Below are positions 1 to 6,297 of a DNA stretch of 12,683 bases, in pieces. The notes under the pieces were generated by a model. It did not search any database. It was not told the DNA's origin and saw nothing but the letters and a program-made list of their open reading frames with translations. This DNA is from an uncultured Bacilli bacterium (lineage in GTDB: Bacteria; Bacillota_I; Bacilli_A; RF39; UBA660): assembly GCA_947624695.1 (NCBI GenBank), contig CANQLN010000020.1, positions 1-12,683 of the forward strand. The letters run 5' to 3'. The position numbers and the translations under genes were made by a program. The first letter of the stretch is position 1. Every line of letters starts with the position of its first letter.

Positions 1-49
1 CTGCTACTATACTCCCTATTAATATTTTTCTTTTATTTTCTTCATTCAT
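1..49 (-). CDS. N-terminal start of an unidentified, possibly membrane protein (partial, cut by window edge)
   Basis: Only the first 16 codons are visible, reading MNEENKRKILIGSIVA; the gene runs off the left edge. The start is the ATG at 47-49: this frame has a stop at 68-70 and no other ATG in between, and a GGTG Shine-Dalgarno (54-57) lies 4 nt upstream. A charged, lysine-rich start followed by a hydrophobic ILIGSIVA suggests a signal peptide or signal anchor, but too little is present to name a family. A sigma-A-like promoter with a G8 tract in its spacer lies about 60 nt upstream (115-141), so this gene is the likely target of any promoter phase variation. The competing ATG at 43-45 reaches a stop after eight codons and was rejected. 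Confidence 0.6.
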   Translation of the reverse strand, partial: MNEENKRKILIGSIVA

Positions 50-66
50 ATAACACCATATAAATT

Positions 67-88
67 GTTAATAATTAAAACTATTAAC
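67..88 (-). repeat. Weak inverted repeat in the 5' leader of the partial gene
   Basis: Perfect 7-nt arms GTTAATA (67-73) and TATTAAC (82-88) are separated by 8 nt. The element lies in the leader between the predicted transcription start (about 108) and the ATG at 49. It is entirely AT-rich and has no T-run after it, so it is not a convincing terminator. It could be an operator or a weak leader hairpin. Confidence 0.25.
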
Positions 89-114
89 CTTACCTTTCAT
101 AATCTTATATGCTT

Positions 115-141
115 ATTATATAACACCCCCCCCGGAGTCAA
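115..141 (-). promoter_or_regulatory. Sigma-A-like promoter with a G8 homopolymer in a short (15-nt) spacer
   Basis: On the minus strand the -35 box TTGACT (136-141, 5/6 to consensus) and a perfect -10 box TATAAT (115-120) are separated by 15 nt: CC, then eight G (126-133 as C on the plus strand), then TGTTA. The optimum spacing is 17 nt. A homopolymer tract inside the spacer is the architecture of slippage-controlled promoters such as Neisseria porA. G8 is striking in sequence this AT-rich. The predicted start near 108 gives a ~60-nt leader to the ATG at 49. That this promoter phase-varies is inference from layout. Confidence 0.6.
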
Positions 142-173
142 ATTTTGATAATTCTTTTGTTGTAAATTTTCGT

Positions 174-200
174 AAAAAAAAGAAGAATTTTACTCTTCTT
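174..200 (-). terminator. Intrinsic terminator of the CmpB-like gene, overlapping its stop codon
   Basis: On the minus strand, AAGAAGA (194-200) pairs with TCTTCTT (180-186) around a 7-nt loop, followed directly by a run of T (plus-strand A at 174-179). The upstream arm is formed by the last glutamate codons and the loop contains the TAA stop (190-192). Confidence 0.7.
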
Positions 201-846
201 CATTCTTAGGATTAATTTTAAATTTAGGGTAAGATTCCCCAATATGACGGTATAAAGCCGAATTTTTCTTTAACCAATTTGTTACCTTTTTTCTAATTAA
301 TTCGGTATTATCAACATGATGTTTATTAATTTCTTTTTTAATCTTATTCATAACATTAAAGGAAATTATATTATCAACAATATAAAGAACTAATAAAACA
401 ATGGCTAAGATATTTCTAACAACTATAGGAATAGATGTAACAATATTTAAAACAAAAGGGTTTAAAATATAAAAGATAAAAGTTCCTAAAATACCAAATG
501 GTAACATAGTTTCTAAACAAATACGACCATTAATATTAAACTTTCTTTTAGAATAATCCCACCATCTAGCTTTAAATAATTTTTCCATTATATAAGAGGT
601 AAAATATTCTAAAACAGAACAGATTAATATAGATTTTAAGAATACTTCTAAAACATCAACTTCGCCATCACCCATTAAAAACAATATTCCAAGTACTCCA
701 TAACCATAGATAGGACAAATAGGTCCGATTAAAAAACCACGATTAACAAATCTTTTTAATTCAAACAATTTACATATTACTTCTAAAAGCCATCCTAAAA
801 AAGAATAAATAATAAATAAAAGAAAAAATGTTGTAAACTTCTCCAT
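190..846 (-). CDS. Multi-pass membrane protein, putative ABC-transporter type IV (CmpB-like, PF06541)
   Basis: This 218-residue protein has several hydrophobic segments: about residues 5-25, 38-58, 66-86, 110-132 and 140-160. Conserved blocks resemble PF06541: FLGWLLEV near the N-terminus, RGFLIGPICPIYGYG at about 36-50, EYFTSYIMEKLF then RWWDYS at about 80-98, and NGRICLE at about 105-111. The last ~50 residues are charged and probably cytoplasmic. Despite the family name, no ABC ATPase gene is nearby, so its transport role is unproven. The ATG at 844-846 has a GAGGTG Shine-Dalgarno 4-5 nt upstream. The gene has its own promoter (870-898) and terminator (174-200), so it seems monocistronic. 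Length is normal for the family. Confidence 0.8.
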   Translation of the reverse strand: MEKFTTFFLLFIIYSFLGWLLEVICKLFELKRFVNRGFLIGPICPIYGYGVLGILFLMGDGEVDVLEVFLKSILICSVLEYFTSYIMEKLFKARWWDYSKRKFNINGRICLETMLPFGILGTFIFYILNPFVLNIVTSIPIVVRNILAIVLLVLYIVDNIISFNVMNKIKKEINKHHVDNTELIRKKVTNWLKKNSALYRHIGESYPKFKINPKNEEE

Positions 847-869
847 AATTCACCTCAAAATTTAATTTT

Positions 870-898
870 ATTATAGACTAAAAAGAAAAGTTTAGCAA
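870..898 (-). promoter_or_regulatory. Sigma-A promoter of the CmpB-like gene
   Basis: Minus-strand TTGCTA (893-898), a 17-nt spacer and TATAAT (870-875). The predicted start is about 863, giving a leader of roughly 17 nt before the ATG at 846. The -35 box lies immediately beyond the T-tail of the preceding gene's terminator, so the two genes are separate transcripts. Confidence 0.65.
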
Positions 899-900
899 TT

Positions 901-926
901 AAAAAGGCAAGAAAACTTACCTCTTA
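901..926 (-). terminator. Intrinsic terminator of the large surface-protein gene
   Basis: In minus-strand RNA, AGGUAAG (916-922) pairs with CUUGCCU (905-911), including one U-G wobble, around a UUUU loop. A U-run follows, and it can also extend the stem by pairing with the AAG before the left arm. That extended stem includes the stop codon (924-926). Confidence 0.75.
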
Positions 927-3900
927 ATCATGATATTTATATTTCTTTTTAAATACTTTACTATTACTTGTAATAATTAAAACAATAGATACTCCTAAAA
1001 TTAGAGAACAAATAACATATAAAGCAATCATTTTTGGCGATAACCAAATATTAGATGTTTCACTATTAGAACCATTAGATCCCGGGTTTAGAGATCTTTG
1101 TAATTCTTTAGCTCTAGTAGTGCCTTTATTAATGATACCATCTTCATTATTTTCACTATTTGGATAAGTATGACCATTTATAGAATTGTTTGAAGAGCTA
1201 TTTTCATTATTGTTTGGAATAGTTGTATCATTATCATTATCGTAATAATAAATATCATTATTAGAATTACTGCTATTATTACTACTATTTTGATTACTAC
1301 TATTACTATTGTTATTATTATTTGATGATGGGGTATTTACACTTGAATTATTATTGTTATTATTATGAGAATTATTATCTATAGTTGGAATATCAGAGTT
1401 AGAATTATTACCATCATTATTAGTATTATTATCATTAATAGTATTATCATTTGGAGTATTAGCATTATCATTAGGGCTACTATCATTGTTATTACTGCTA
1501 TTGTTATTATTGTTATCACTTGGATTAGTTGGTTCATCTATACTTGGACCATCAAATCCTGGAGTTTGGGGATTACTAGGAGTTGTTTCTTTAATCCAAG
1601 TAACAGTAGCGGTAACGCTTCCTTCATTACCATAATCATCTACGAACAAGAAAGTGAAACTACCATTTTTATCAAAGACATGGGTATCACTACCACCATT
1701 ATTAGTTATCTTAATTTTCTTACTAGCTTTAACTAATTTAGCTGTTACGGGACCCGTTGTTTCTTCCCTAGGGCTATATTCTATTTCGGCAGTTGGAATA
1801 GTTTTTGATAAGGCATTTTCAAATAAATTTATGGAAGCAGCACTCATGAAACTCCGACCATCGCCATCGCATTCTACACCAACTAATTTAACATATTTAG
1901 CTTCAACTGGAGTTTCAAAAACGGCATATTTAGCATTTTTATTAGTTGCCCAATTTAGACTATTAGAAGTTTTAACTAAAGTCCAATCATCGTCATTGCC
2001 TGTCATACTAACATATATTTCAGCTTTGGTTACGATACCATTAACACCTGATTGCCGAGGAACATATTCTAAAGCCGAAATAACCGTAGGTTCCTTAATT
2101 TCTATAATAAAGTAGCGATCTTTATCGGAGCCATCCCAATAAGTATGCCAAACAGAATTTAAATCATCATCTAAAGCATTAGTGGCATCTTGATTCTCAC
2201 TTCTCCCTTTTTCTTCAGAAGATACTTTATAAACACCTAATTTTTGAGCATCAACATATAAATATTCATCAGTTTCTCCAATGGCTGTAAATTCTAAAGT
2301 CATCGGTTCACTAGCTAAATAATTATCATGACGACCTACTCTTATATCAATATTTTTATTACCTGTTAAATCTGGTTCAACTTCACTTAAATTTTGCCAA
2401 GCTGTATCATCTTCACTTGAAAGTTTCCATTCCACAGCGTCTTTTTTATAACCACCTTTTTTATTATTACCATTTTCCACATCAACATTTAAAGTGTTTT
2501 CCCGATCACTATAAGATATTTCGGGAGCTAAGAAAGCCCTTTCAATCGGAATATCATAAACCGTATCATTGTCTCCAATAATCTTAATTAAAATTTCGGT
2601 TTCTTCATGAATAGTGTCTACTTCCGTATCAGTTAGTTCATGAGAAAGCCCATTTACATTGTCACTCCAGTGAAGACTATCAAGACTATATTGCCAAACG
2701 GCACCTTCACTGATAAAATCTTTATTTAATTTAATTTTACCAGCATCTTCACCATCAAAGGAGAAAGAGGCCATTTCTTCATGACTATCTAATAAATAAG
2801 TAGCTACTTGCCGAGCAGCCCCAGCTTGAATATAGGCATCATCAGGTAAATTTTTAACTTCTAATAAAGTTTCTTCAATTAAATTAAATAACATTGCCTT
2901 ATAAGTATCAGTATGCATTTTATTCATGATTTGGTTTAATAAATCATCCATCGGAAGCGGATAATTTTTTAAAGTTTCCGTTATTCTTTTAGCTAAATCA
3001 TAATAATCGGTATCAGAGGATCCTTCCATGGCGTCAATTAAACCAAGCCAAGCATCAAAGTTAATATTTTGAACACTTAAAGCTCCTTCATAAATGGCCT
3101 TTTGGATATCTTTATCACTATAAACATCCGCCAACATTAAAATTTTCTCTGCTTTATTATAATTATTTAAATCATTCCAAGCCGCTTGAGAAAGTAAAAC
3201 ATAACTAGCAGGATAAGAACCAACATAAGAGCCATCGCCCCATCCATTAGGCATTCTTACTGAAAGTTTTTCCGTTTTACCTGATTGACCCCAGCCAGAA
3301 ACATCATTACCAAGTTCCCAATATTTTTCGCCATTTCTTAAAGTCATAAAAATATAAGCGGCATGACCAGGTTGGGAAACAACACTAGATGGAACACCAT
3401 AAGAACCATGAATGTTAGAACCAGTTTTAGATAAACCTCCACAAACAGAACCTTCTTCAAAGACAATCCATAATTTTGGATAACCTTTTTGATAAGTTAT
3501 GCGATAATCATTTTCAGTGAATATGTTTTTATCTTCAAAATATTCCCCATCATTAAAGTGATAAGCATATTTTAAATTACCATGCTTTTTATTATTCCAT
3601 TCACTTTCTCTTGCAGGATCATAATATTTATCTAAAGTATAATCATAACCAAATTGATAATTAATATAAGAATAAGGGTTTTTACTATTATTTAATCGGG
3701 TAAAGTCATTAAGCCAAATAATTTCTTCATCATCAATGATATTATTCATAATATAACGCATTTCTTCAATACTTAAATTTTTAAAAATATCATTCTCTAA
3801 CTTACCAGCTTTATATAATTTTTTATAAATTAAATAGCGATCTAGGGCGGAAGAACCATTAGGATCATGAGGATCTTCTGGAGCTCCACTTATCCAAGTA

Positions 3901-5000
3901 CCAACACTAGCTGAATGGGTTAAAGATAAAGTAATTGCCATCTTTTTATATAAAAGACCATCTTCTGCATCTTCAAAATCATCACCATAAGTATTAAATA
4001 AATTTTTTAATAATTCTAAAGATGTAACATAGTTACCATCAGGTTCTCCACCAAGTAGATACATCTCTAAAGTTTCTTCATCAGAAAAAAGTACATTTAC
4101 GACATTTTGATACTCTTCACTATAATTAAATAAAGATTGTAAAGTATCATAACCTATTCTTTTAACAAATTCTCTTTTTAATAAAGTTAAATTATAAGTA
4201 TCTAAATTAGAAAAATCGCCTTTTTCAATAGTATCTTTATAATCATTAATTTGATTATTATATTCTTCTACTTTACTAATGATAGGATATTCTTGATATA
4301 CTTTTTCATAACCTTCTTTAATAAATTTAGCATCAGCATAAACGGCATCATCATGCCAATGACTATACCAAGAATTACCATTTTCATCAGCATATAATCT
4401 TATGTATTTAACTTTGGTTTTTTCACCATTTTCTTCATTTTCATTATATAAACTAATTTTAACATAATCGGCTTTATCCCAACCTTTTTTTAACTCAGAG
4501 TTATAAACTGGTTTCCATTCTTCACCATCTAAAGAGGTAAAAATCGTAAAACGAACACCACTATTGTAGTAAGTTGAAGTTTGAGCGGCATCGACCCCGA
4601 CATAAGCTTCAAAATAATCATATGGCAAACTAGATACATCATAAACTAAATTAGATGTTGCCCAAGCAGAAAGTCCTTTGATAAAACTTTTTGCTTCTTT
4701 ATTACCATCTTCATCTAAATCTAAATTAACAGTGATAAGGCCACTACTACCATTTTTATCTTTTCTTAAATAATAGCCACTTTTAACAGATGACTTACTT
4801 TCCACATAATCAATATCGGAAAGATATAAAATATTTTCTGTATCATATGGTAAATCATCAACTAAGGCTAAATATTTGGTATGATCATCGGCTTCTACTG
4901 CTCTATAATAAACTCTAGCTGATAAAAACATGGCGCAAATAAGAAAACAGGCTAGAAAGCCTAAAACTATATTTTTAAAAATTTTATTATATTTTTTCAT
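924..5000 (-). CDS. Large membrane-anchored surface protein: NPCBM-like, transglutaminase-like Cys/His core, F5/8 type C and Ig-like domains, Asn-rich stalk
   Basis: The protein has 1358 residues from the ATG at 4998-5000, chosen because AAGAGGTGGG lies 6 nt upstream; a longer reading frame to 5063 crosses the promoter and lacks such a site. A signal peptide or anchor spans about residues 10-28 (possible cleavage after VEA at 35-37). An NPCBM-like beta domain is at about 50-225 (EEWKPVY, KYIRLYAD). A helical region leads to a core with VCGGLSKTG (Cys520), QPGHAAY (His546) and ELGND (Asn565/Asp566), a pattern of transglutaminase/papain-like enzymes. Two immunoglobulin-like segments follow (about 770-905), then an F5/8 type C (CBM32-like) domain (about 911-1064, SVWHTYW, KYVKLVG) and another Ig-like domain (about 1069-1137). 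An Asn/Ser/Asp-rich stalk (about 1159-1281), a transmembrane helix (about 1322-1344) and a Lys-rich tail end the protein. No LPXTG motif is seen. A role at the cell surface on glycans or proteins is inferred; no substrate can be named. Confidence 0.8.
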   Translation of the reverse strand: MKKYNKIFKNIVLGFLACFLICAMFLSARVYYRAVEADDHTKYLALVDDLPYDTENILYLSDIDYVESKSSVKSGYYLRKDKNGSSGLITVNLDLDEDGNKEAKSFIKGLSAWATSNLVYDVSSLPYDYFEAYVGVDAAQTSTYYNSGVRFTIFTSLDGEEWKPVYNSELKKGWDKADYVKISLYNENEENGEKTKVKYIRLYADENGNSWYSHWHDDAVYADAKFIKEGYEKVYQEYPIISKVEEYNNQINDYKDTIEKGDFSNLDTYNLTLLKREFVKRIGYDTLQSLFNYSEEYQNVVNVLFSDEETLEMYLLGGEPDGNYVTSLELLKNLFNTYGDDFEDAEDGLLYKKMAITLSLTHSASVGTWISGAPEDPHDPNGSSALDRYLIYKKLYKAGKLENDIFKNLSIEEMRYIMNNIIDDEEIIWLNDFTRLNNSKNPYSYINYQFGYDYTLDKYYDPARESEWNNKKHGNLKYAYHFNDGEYFEDKNIFTENDYRITYQKGYPKLWIVFEEGSVCGGLSKTGSNIHGSYGVPSSVVSQPGHAAYIFMTLRNGEKYWELGNDVSGWGQSGKTEKLSVRMPNGWGDGSYVGSYPASYVLLSQAAWNDLNNYNKAEKILMLADVYSDKDIQKAIYEGALSVQNINFDAWLGLIDAMEGSSDTDYYDLAKRITETLKNYPLPMDDLLNQIMNKMHTDTYKAMLFNLIEETLLEVKNLPDDAYIQAGAARQVATYLLDSHEEMASFSFDGEDAGKIKLNKDFISEGAVWQYSLDSLHWSDNVNGLSHELTDTEVDTIHEETEILIKIIGDNDTVYDIPIERAFLAPEISYSDRENTLNVDVENGNNKKGGYKKDAVEWKLSSEDDTAWQNLSEVEPDLTGNKNIDIRVGRHDNYLASEPMTLEFTAIGETDEYLYVDAQKLGVYKVSSEEKGRSENQDATNALDDDLNSVWHTYWDGSDKDRYFIIEIKEPTVISALEYVPRQSGVNGIVTKAEIYVSMTGNDDDWTLVKTSNSLNWATNKNAKYAVFETPVEAKYVKLVGVECDGDGRSFMSAASINLFENALSKTIPTAEIEYSPREETTGPVTAKLVKASKKIKITNNGGSDTHVFDKNGSFTFLFVDDYGNEGSVTATVTWIKETTPSNPQTPGFDGPSIDEPTNPSDNNNNNSSNNNDSSPNDNANTPNDNTINDNNTNNDGNNSNSDIPTIDNNSHNNNNNNSSVNTPSSNNNNNSNSSNQNSSNNSSNSNNDIYYYDNDNDTTIPNNNENSSSNNSINGHTYPNSENNEDGIINKGTTRAKELQRSLNPGSNGSNSETSNIWLSPKMIALYVICSLILGVSIVLIITSNSKVFKKKYKYHD
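1160..1525 (-). repeat. AAT/AAC-rich trinucleotide microsatellite encoding the Asn/Ser/Asp stalk
   Basis: This stretch is dominated by AAT, AAC, AGT and GAT codons, with runs of up to six Asn, encoding the low-complexity stalk of the surface protein. Slippage in multiples of three would change stalk length without breaking the frame. It also generates spurious open frames on the opposite strand, which are not genes. Confidence 0.7.
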
Positions 5001-5006
5001 CTTAAA

Positions 5007-5016
5007 CCCACCTCTT
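5007..5016 (-). promoter_or_regulatory. Ribosome binding site fixing the surface-protein start
   Basis: Minus-strand AAGAGGTGGG lies 6 nt before the ATG at 4998-5000. It precedes a classical Lys-rich signal peptide start (MKKYNK), whereas the upstream in-frame ATG at 5063 lies at or above the promoter. Confidence 0.85.
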
Positions 5017-5030
5017 CTTATGTGAAATAT

Positions 5031-5059
5031 ATTATAAAGTATCATATGCAATTTTGCAA
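5031..5059 (-). promoter_or_regulatory. Sigma-A promoter of the surface-protein gene
   Basis: Minus-strand TTGCAA (5054-5059), 17-nt spacer, TATAAT (5031-5036); predicted start about 5024, leader about 24 nt. The -35 box is part of a small inverted repeat (TGCAA-TT-TTGCA on the plus strand). A second TTGACA lies upstream at 5088-5093 but has only a weak -10 (ATGAAT) at 17 nt. Confidence 0.7.
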
Positions 5060-5128
5060 TCAAAATTCATGAGGTTACGTGAGAAAATGTCAAGGAAATA
5101 AATCTAGTCTTTTTGGAGATATTTAAGG

Positions 5129-5134
5129 TATAAT
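5129..5134 (+). promoter_or_regulatory. -10 box of the AlkD-like gene
   Basis: A perfect TATAAT lies 16 nt before the ATG at 5151. No good -35 box is seen at 16-18 nt upstream. Transcription would start at about 5141, inside or just before the Shine-Dalgarno site, giving a leader of roughly 10 nt. Confidence 0.5.
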
Positions 5135-5140
5135 ATCTTT

Positions 5141-5145
5141 GGTGG
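5141..5145 (+). promoter_or_regulatory. Ribosome binding site that decides the AlkD-like start
   Basis: GGTGG is separated by 5 nt (TACTA) from the ATG at 5151-5153. An in-frame TTG at 5139 would place this site inside the coding region and sits at the predicted transcription start, so the ATG is preferred. Confidence 0.75.
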
Positions 5146-5150
5146 TACTA

Positions 5151-5837
5151 ATGAATAGTGAAGATATTTTTAAACCTCATATTGATCTAAAATATCAAGA
5201 ATTTCAAAAGAAAATATGTAATACTAAATACCCTATTTTAGGGGTTAAAATTCCGATTATTCGAAAAATAGCCCAAAATTTATTAAAGCAATCTAGTTAT
5301 CAAACTATTTTAGAGACTTTAAGGGATAATTCTTTTGAAGAAGTAATGTTGGAAGGGCTTATTATTGGTTATGCTAAAACATCTTATGAAGAAAAACTTA
5401 TTTTAATTAAAAATTATCTTCCTAAAATTGATAATTGGGCTTTAAATGATATTTTTTGTAGCAGTCTTAAAATAGTTAAAGAATATAAACCAGAATTTTG
5501 GGAATTTTTAACTCCCTATTTTAAAAGTCCTAAAGAATATGAGTTAAGATTTGCCTTTGTTATCTTACTTAATTATTATTTAGAAGATAATTATATAGAT
5601 AGAGTTTTAGAAAAATGCTTAGAGGTAAAAAGTGATTACTACTATGTTAATATGGCAAGAGCTTGGTGTTTAGCGGAATCTTTAGGAAAATATTTTAAAA
5701 AAACAACTAATTTTCTTCAAAAAAATAAGTCTTCTTTTGATACTTGGACTTACAATAAAGCTTTACAAAAAGGAAGAGAATCTTTAAAATTAGGAAAAGA
5801 GGAAAAAGATATTTTACAAAAGTTGAAAATAAAATAA
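5151..5837 (+). CDS. DNA alkylation repair protein, AlkD-like HEAT-repeat DNA glycosylase (PF08713)
   Basis: This 228-residue cytoplasmic protein is helical throughout, as expected for the HEAT-like repeats of the AlkD family, which excise N3- and N7-alkylated bases. Family signatures are GVKIPIIRKIAQ (31-42), FEEVMLEGLIIGYAK (62-76), IDNWALNDIFCSSLK (93-107) and YYYVNMARAWCLAE (163-176), then YNKALQKGRES (201-211). The conserved Trp96 and Asp100 correspond to the DNW...D motif, in which Asp is catalytically important in characterised members. The length (about 230) is normal and no truncation is seen. The start is ATG 5151, supported by GGTGG 5 nt upstream. It diverges from the surface-protein gene across 150 nt and is followed by an 87-100 nt gap with a promoter-like site, so it is probably transcribed alone. 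No clear terminator is visible after it. Confidence 0.88.
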   Translation: MNSEDIFKPHIDLKYQEFQKKICNTKYPILGVKIPIIRKIAQNLLKQSSYQTILETLRDNSFEEVMLEGLIIGYAKTSYEEKLILIKNYLPKIDNWALNDIFCSSLKIVKEYKPEFWEFLTPYFKSPKEYELRFAFVILLNYYLEDNYIDRVLEKCLEVKSDYYYVNMARAWCLAESLGKYFKKTTNFLQKNKSSFDTWTYNKALQKGRESLKLGKEEKDILQKLKIK

Positions 5838-5840
5838 TTC

Positions 5841-5855
5841 TTAAGAAATTCTTAA
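5841..5855. repeat. 15-bp near-palindrome downstream of the AlkD-like gene
   Basis: TTAAGAA-A-TTCTTAA is a perfect inverted repeat around a single base, 4 nt after the stop codon. It has no T-run, so it is a poor terminator. It could be a protein-binding site upstream of the HIT-gene promoter, or chance in AT-rich DNA. Confidence 0.25.
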
Positions 5856-5891
5856 ATTTAGGGAAAAAAGTGTTAAATAAAAGTTCTTTAA

Positions 5892-5921
5892 TTTACTTCT
5901 CAAGATAATCTATGATACAAT
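5892..5921 (+). promoter_or_regulatory. Probable promoter of the HIT-CapA operon
   Basis: TTTACT (5892-5897), 18-nt spacer and TACAAT (5916-5921), with an extended -10 TG at 5913-5914. The predicted start is near 5928, at the Shine-Dalgarno itself, so the leader would again be only about 10 nt. Confidence 0.45.
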
Positions 5922-5937
5922 TAAATTGGTGATGAAG

Positions 5938-6297
5938 ATGGAATGTTTATTTTGTAGAATAATTAAAGGCGAAGTTCCTAGTTATAAATTATATGAAGAT
6001 GATGATGTTATCGTAATTTTAGATGCTTATCCTGATGTTGATGGGCATACTTTAATTATCCCTAAAAAACATTATGATACTTTAATGGATATTCCGGATG
6101 ATGTGGTTTTGCACATTAATAAAATAGCTAAAAAATATGCTAAACATATTATGGAAAGATTAAATGCAAAGGAATTAACAATGGCCGTTAATTATGGTAA
6201 TTCGCAAAAAATTAAACACTATCATTTACATTTATTACCTAACCATGGTCTAAGAGCGGAAAAAACAGCACAAGAAATCTATGAGGTTTTAAAATAA
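5938..6297 (+). CDS. HIT-family nucleotide-binding hydrolase (histidine triad protein)
   Basis: This 119-residue cytoplasmic protein carries the histidine triad HYHLHLLP (His94, His96, His98), the nucleotide-binding and catalytic motif of HIT enzymes that hydrolyse nucleoside phosphoramidates or dinucleotides. The N-terminus has CLFC (Cys3, Cys6), and DGHTLIIPKKH (35-45) supplies a likely third zinc ligand, as in Hint-like proteins. The usual AGQ just before the triad is replaced by NSQ, a small departure from the family pattern. Start choice: ATG 5938 has GGTGA (5928-5932) 5 nt upstream; ATG 5932 would add two residues and is possible. The stop codon overlaps the next gene's ATG by one base (TAATG), suggesting translational coupling to the CapA-family gene. 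The exact substrate cannot be read from sequence. Confidence 0.88.
   Translation: MECLFCRIIKGEVPSYKLYEDDDVIVILDAYPDVDGHTLIIPKKHYDTLMDIPDDVVLHINKIAKKYAKHIMERLNAKELTMAVNYGNSQKIKHYHLHLLPNHGLRAEKTAQEIYEVLK

Noticed and set aside
68..100. Ten-codon upstream reading frame (MKGKVNSFNY) in the leader of the partial gene
   Set aside because: There is no Shine-Dalgarno in front of it and its short length makes chance likely; only comparative data could rescue it.
1365..2115. Two plus-strand open frames (1365-1736 and 1654-2115) opposite the surface-protein gene
   Set aside because: They lie antisense to a well-supported long gene. The first is an Ile/Ser-rich artefact of the Asn-repeat DNA. Neither has a convincing start site or any family resemblance.
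5001..5063. N-terminal extension of the surface protein to an ATG at 5061-5063
   Set aside because: The extension would contain the promoter and the strong Shine-Dalgarno. The ATG at 5000 gives a typical signal peptide.
5088..5093. Second promoter with TTGACA upstream of the surface-protein gene
   Set aside because: The matching -10 at 17 nt (ATGAAT) is poor, while the downstream TTGCAA-N17-TATAAT pair is clearly better.
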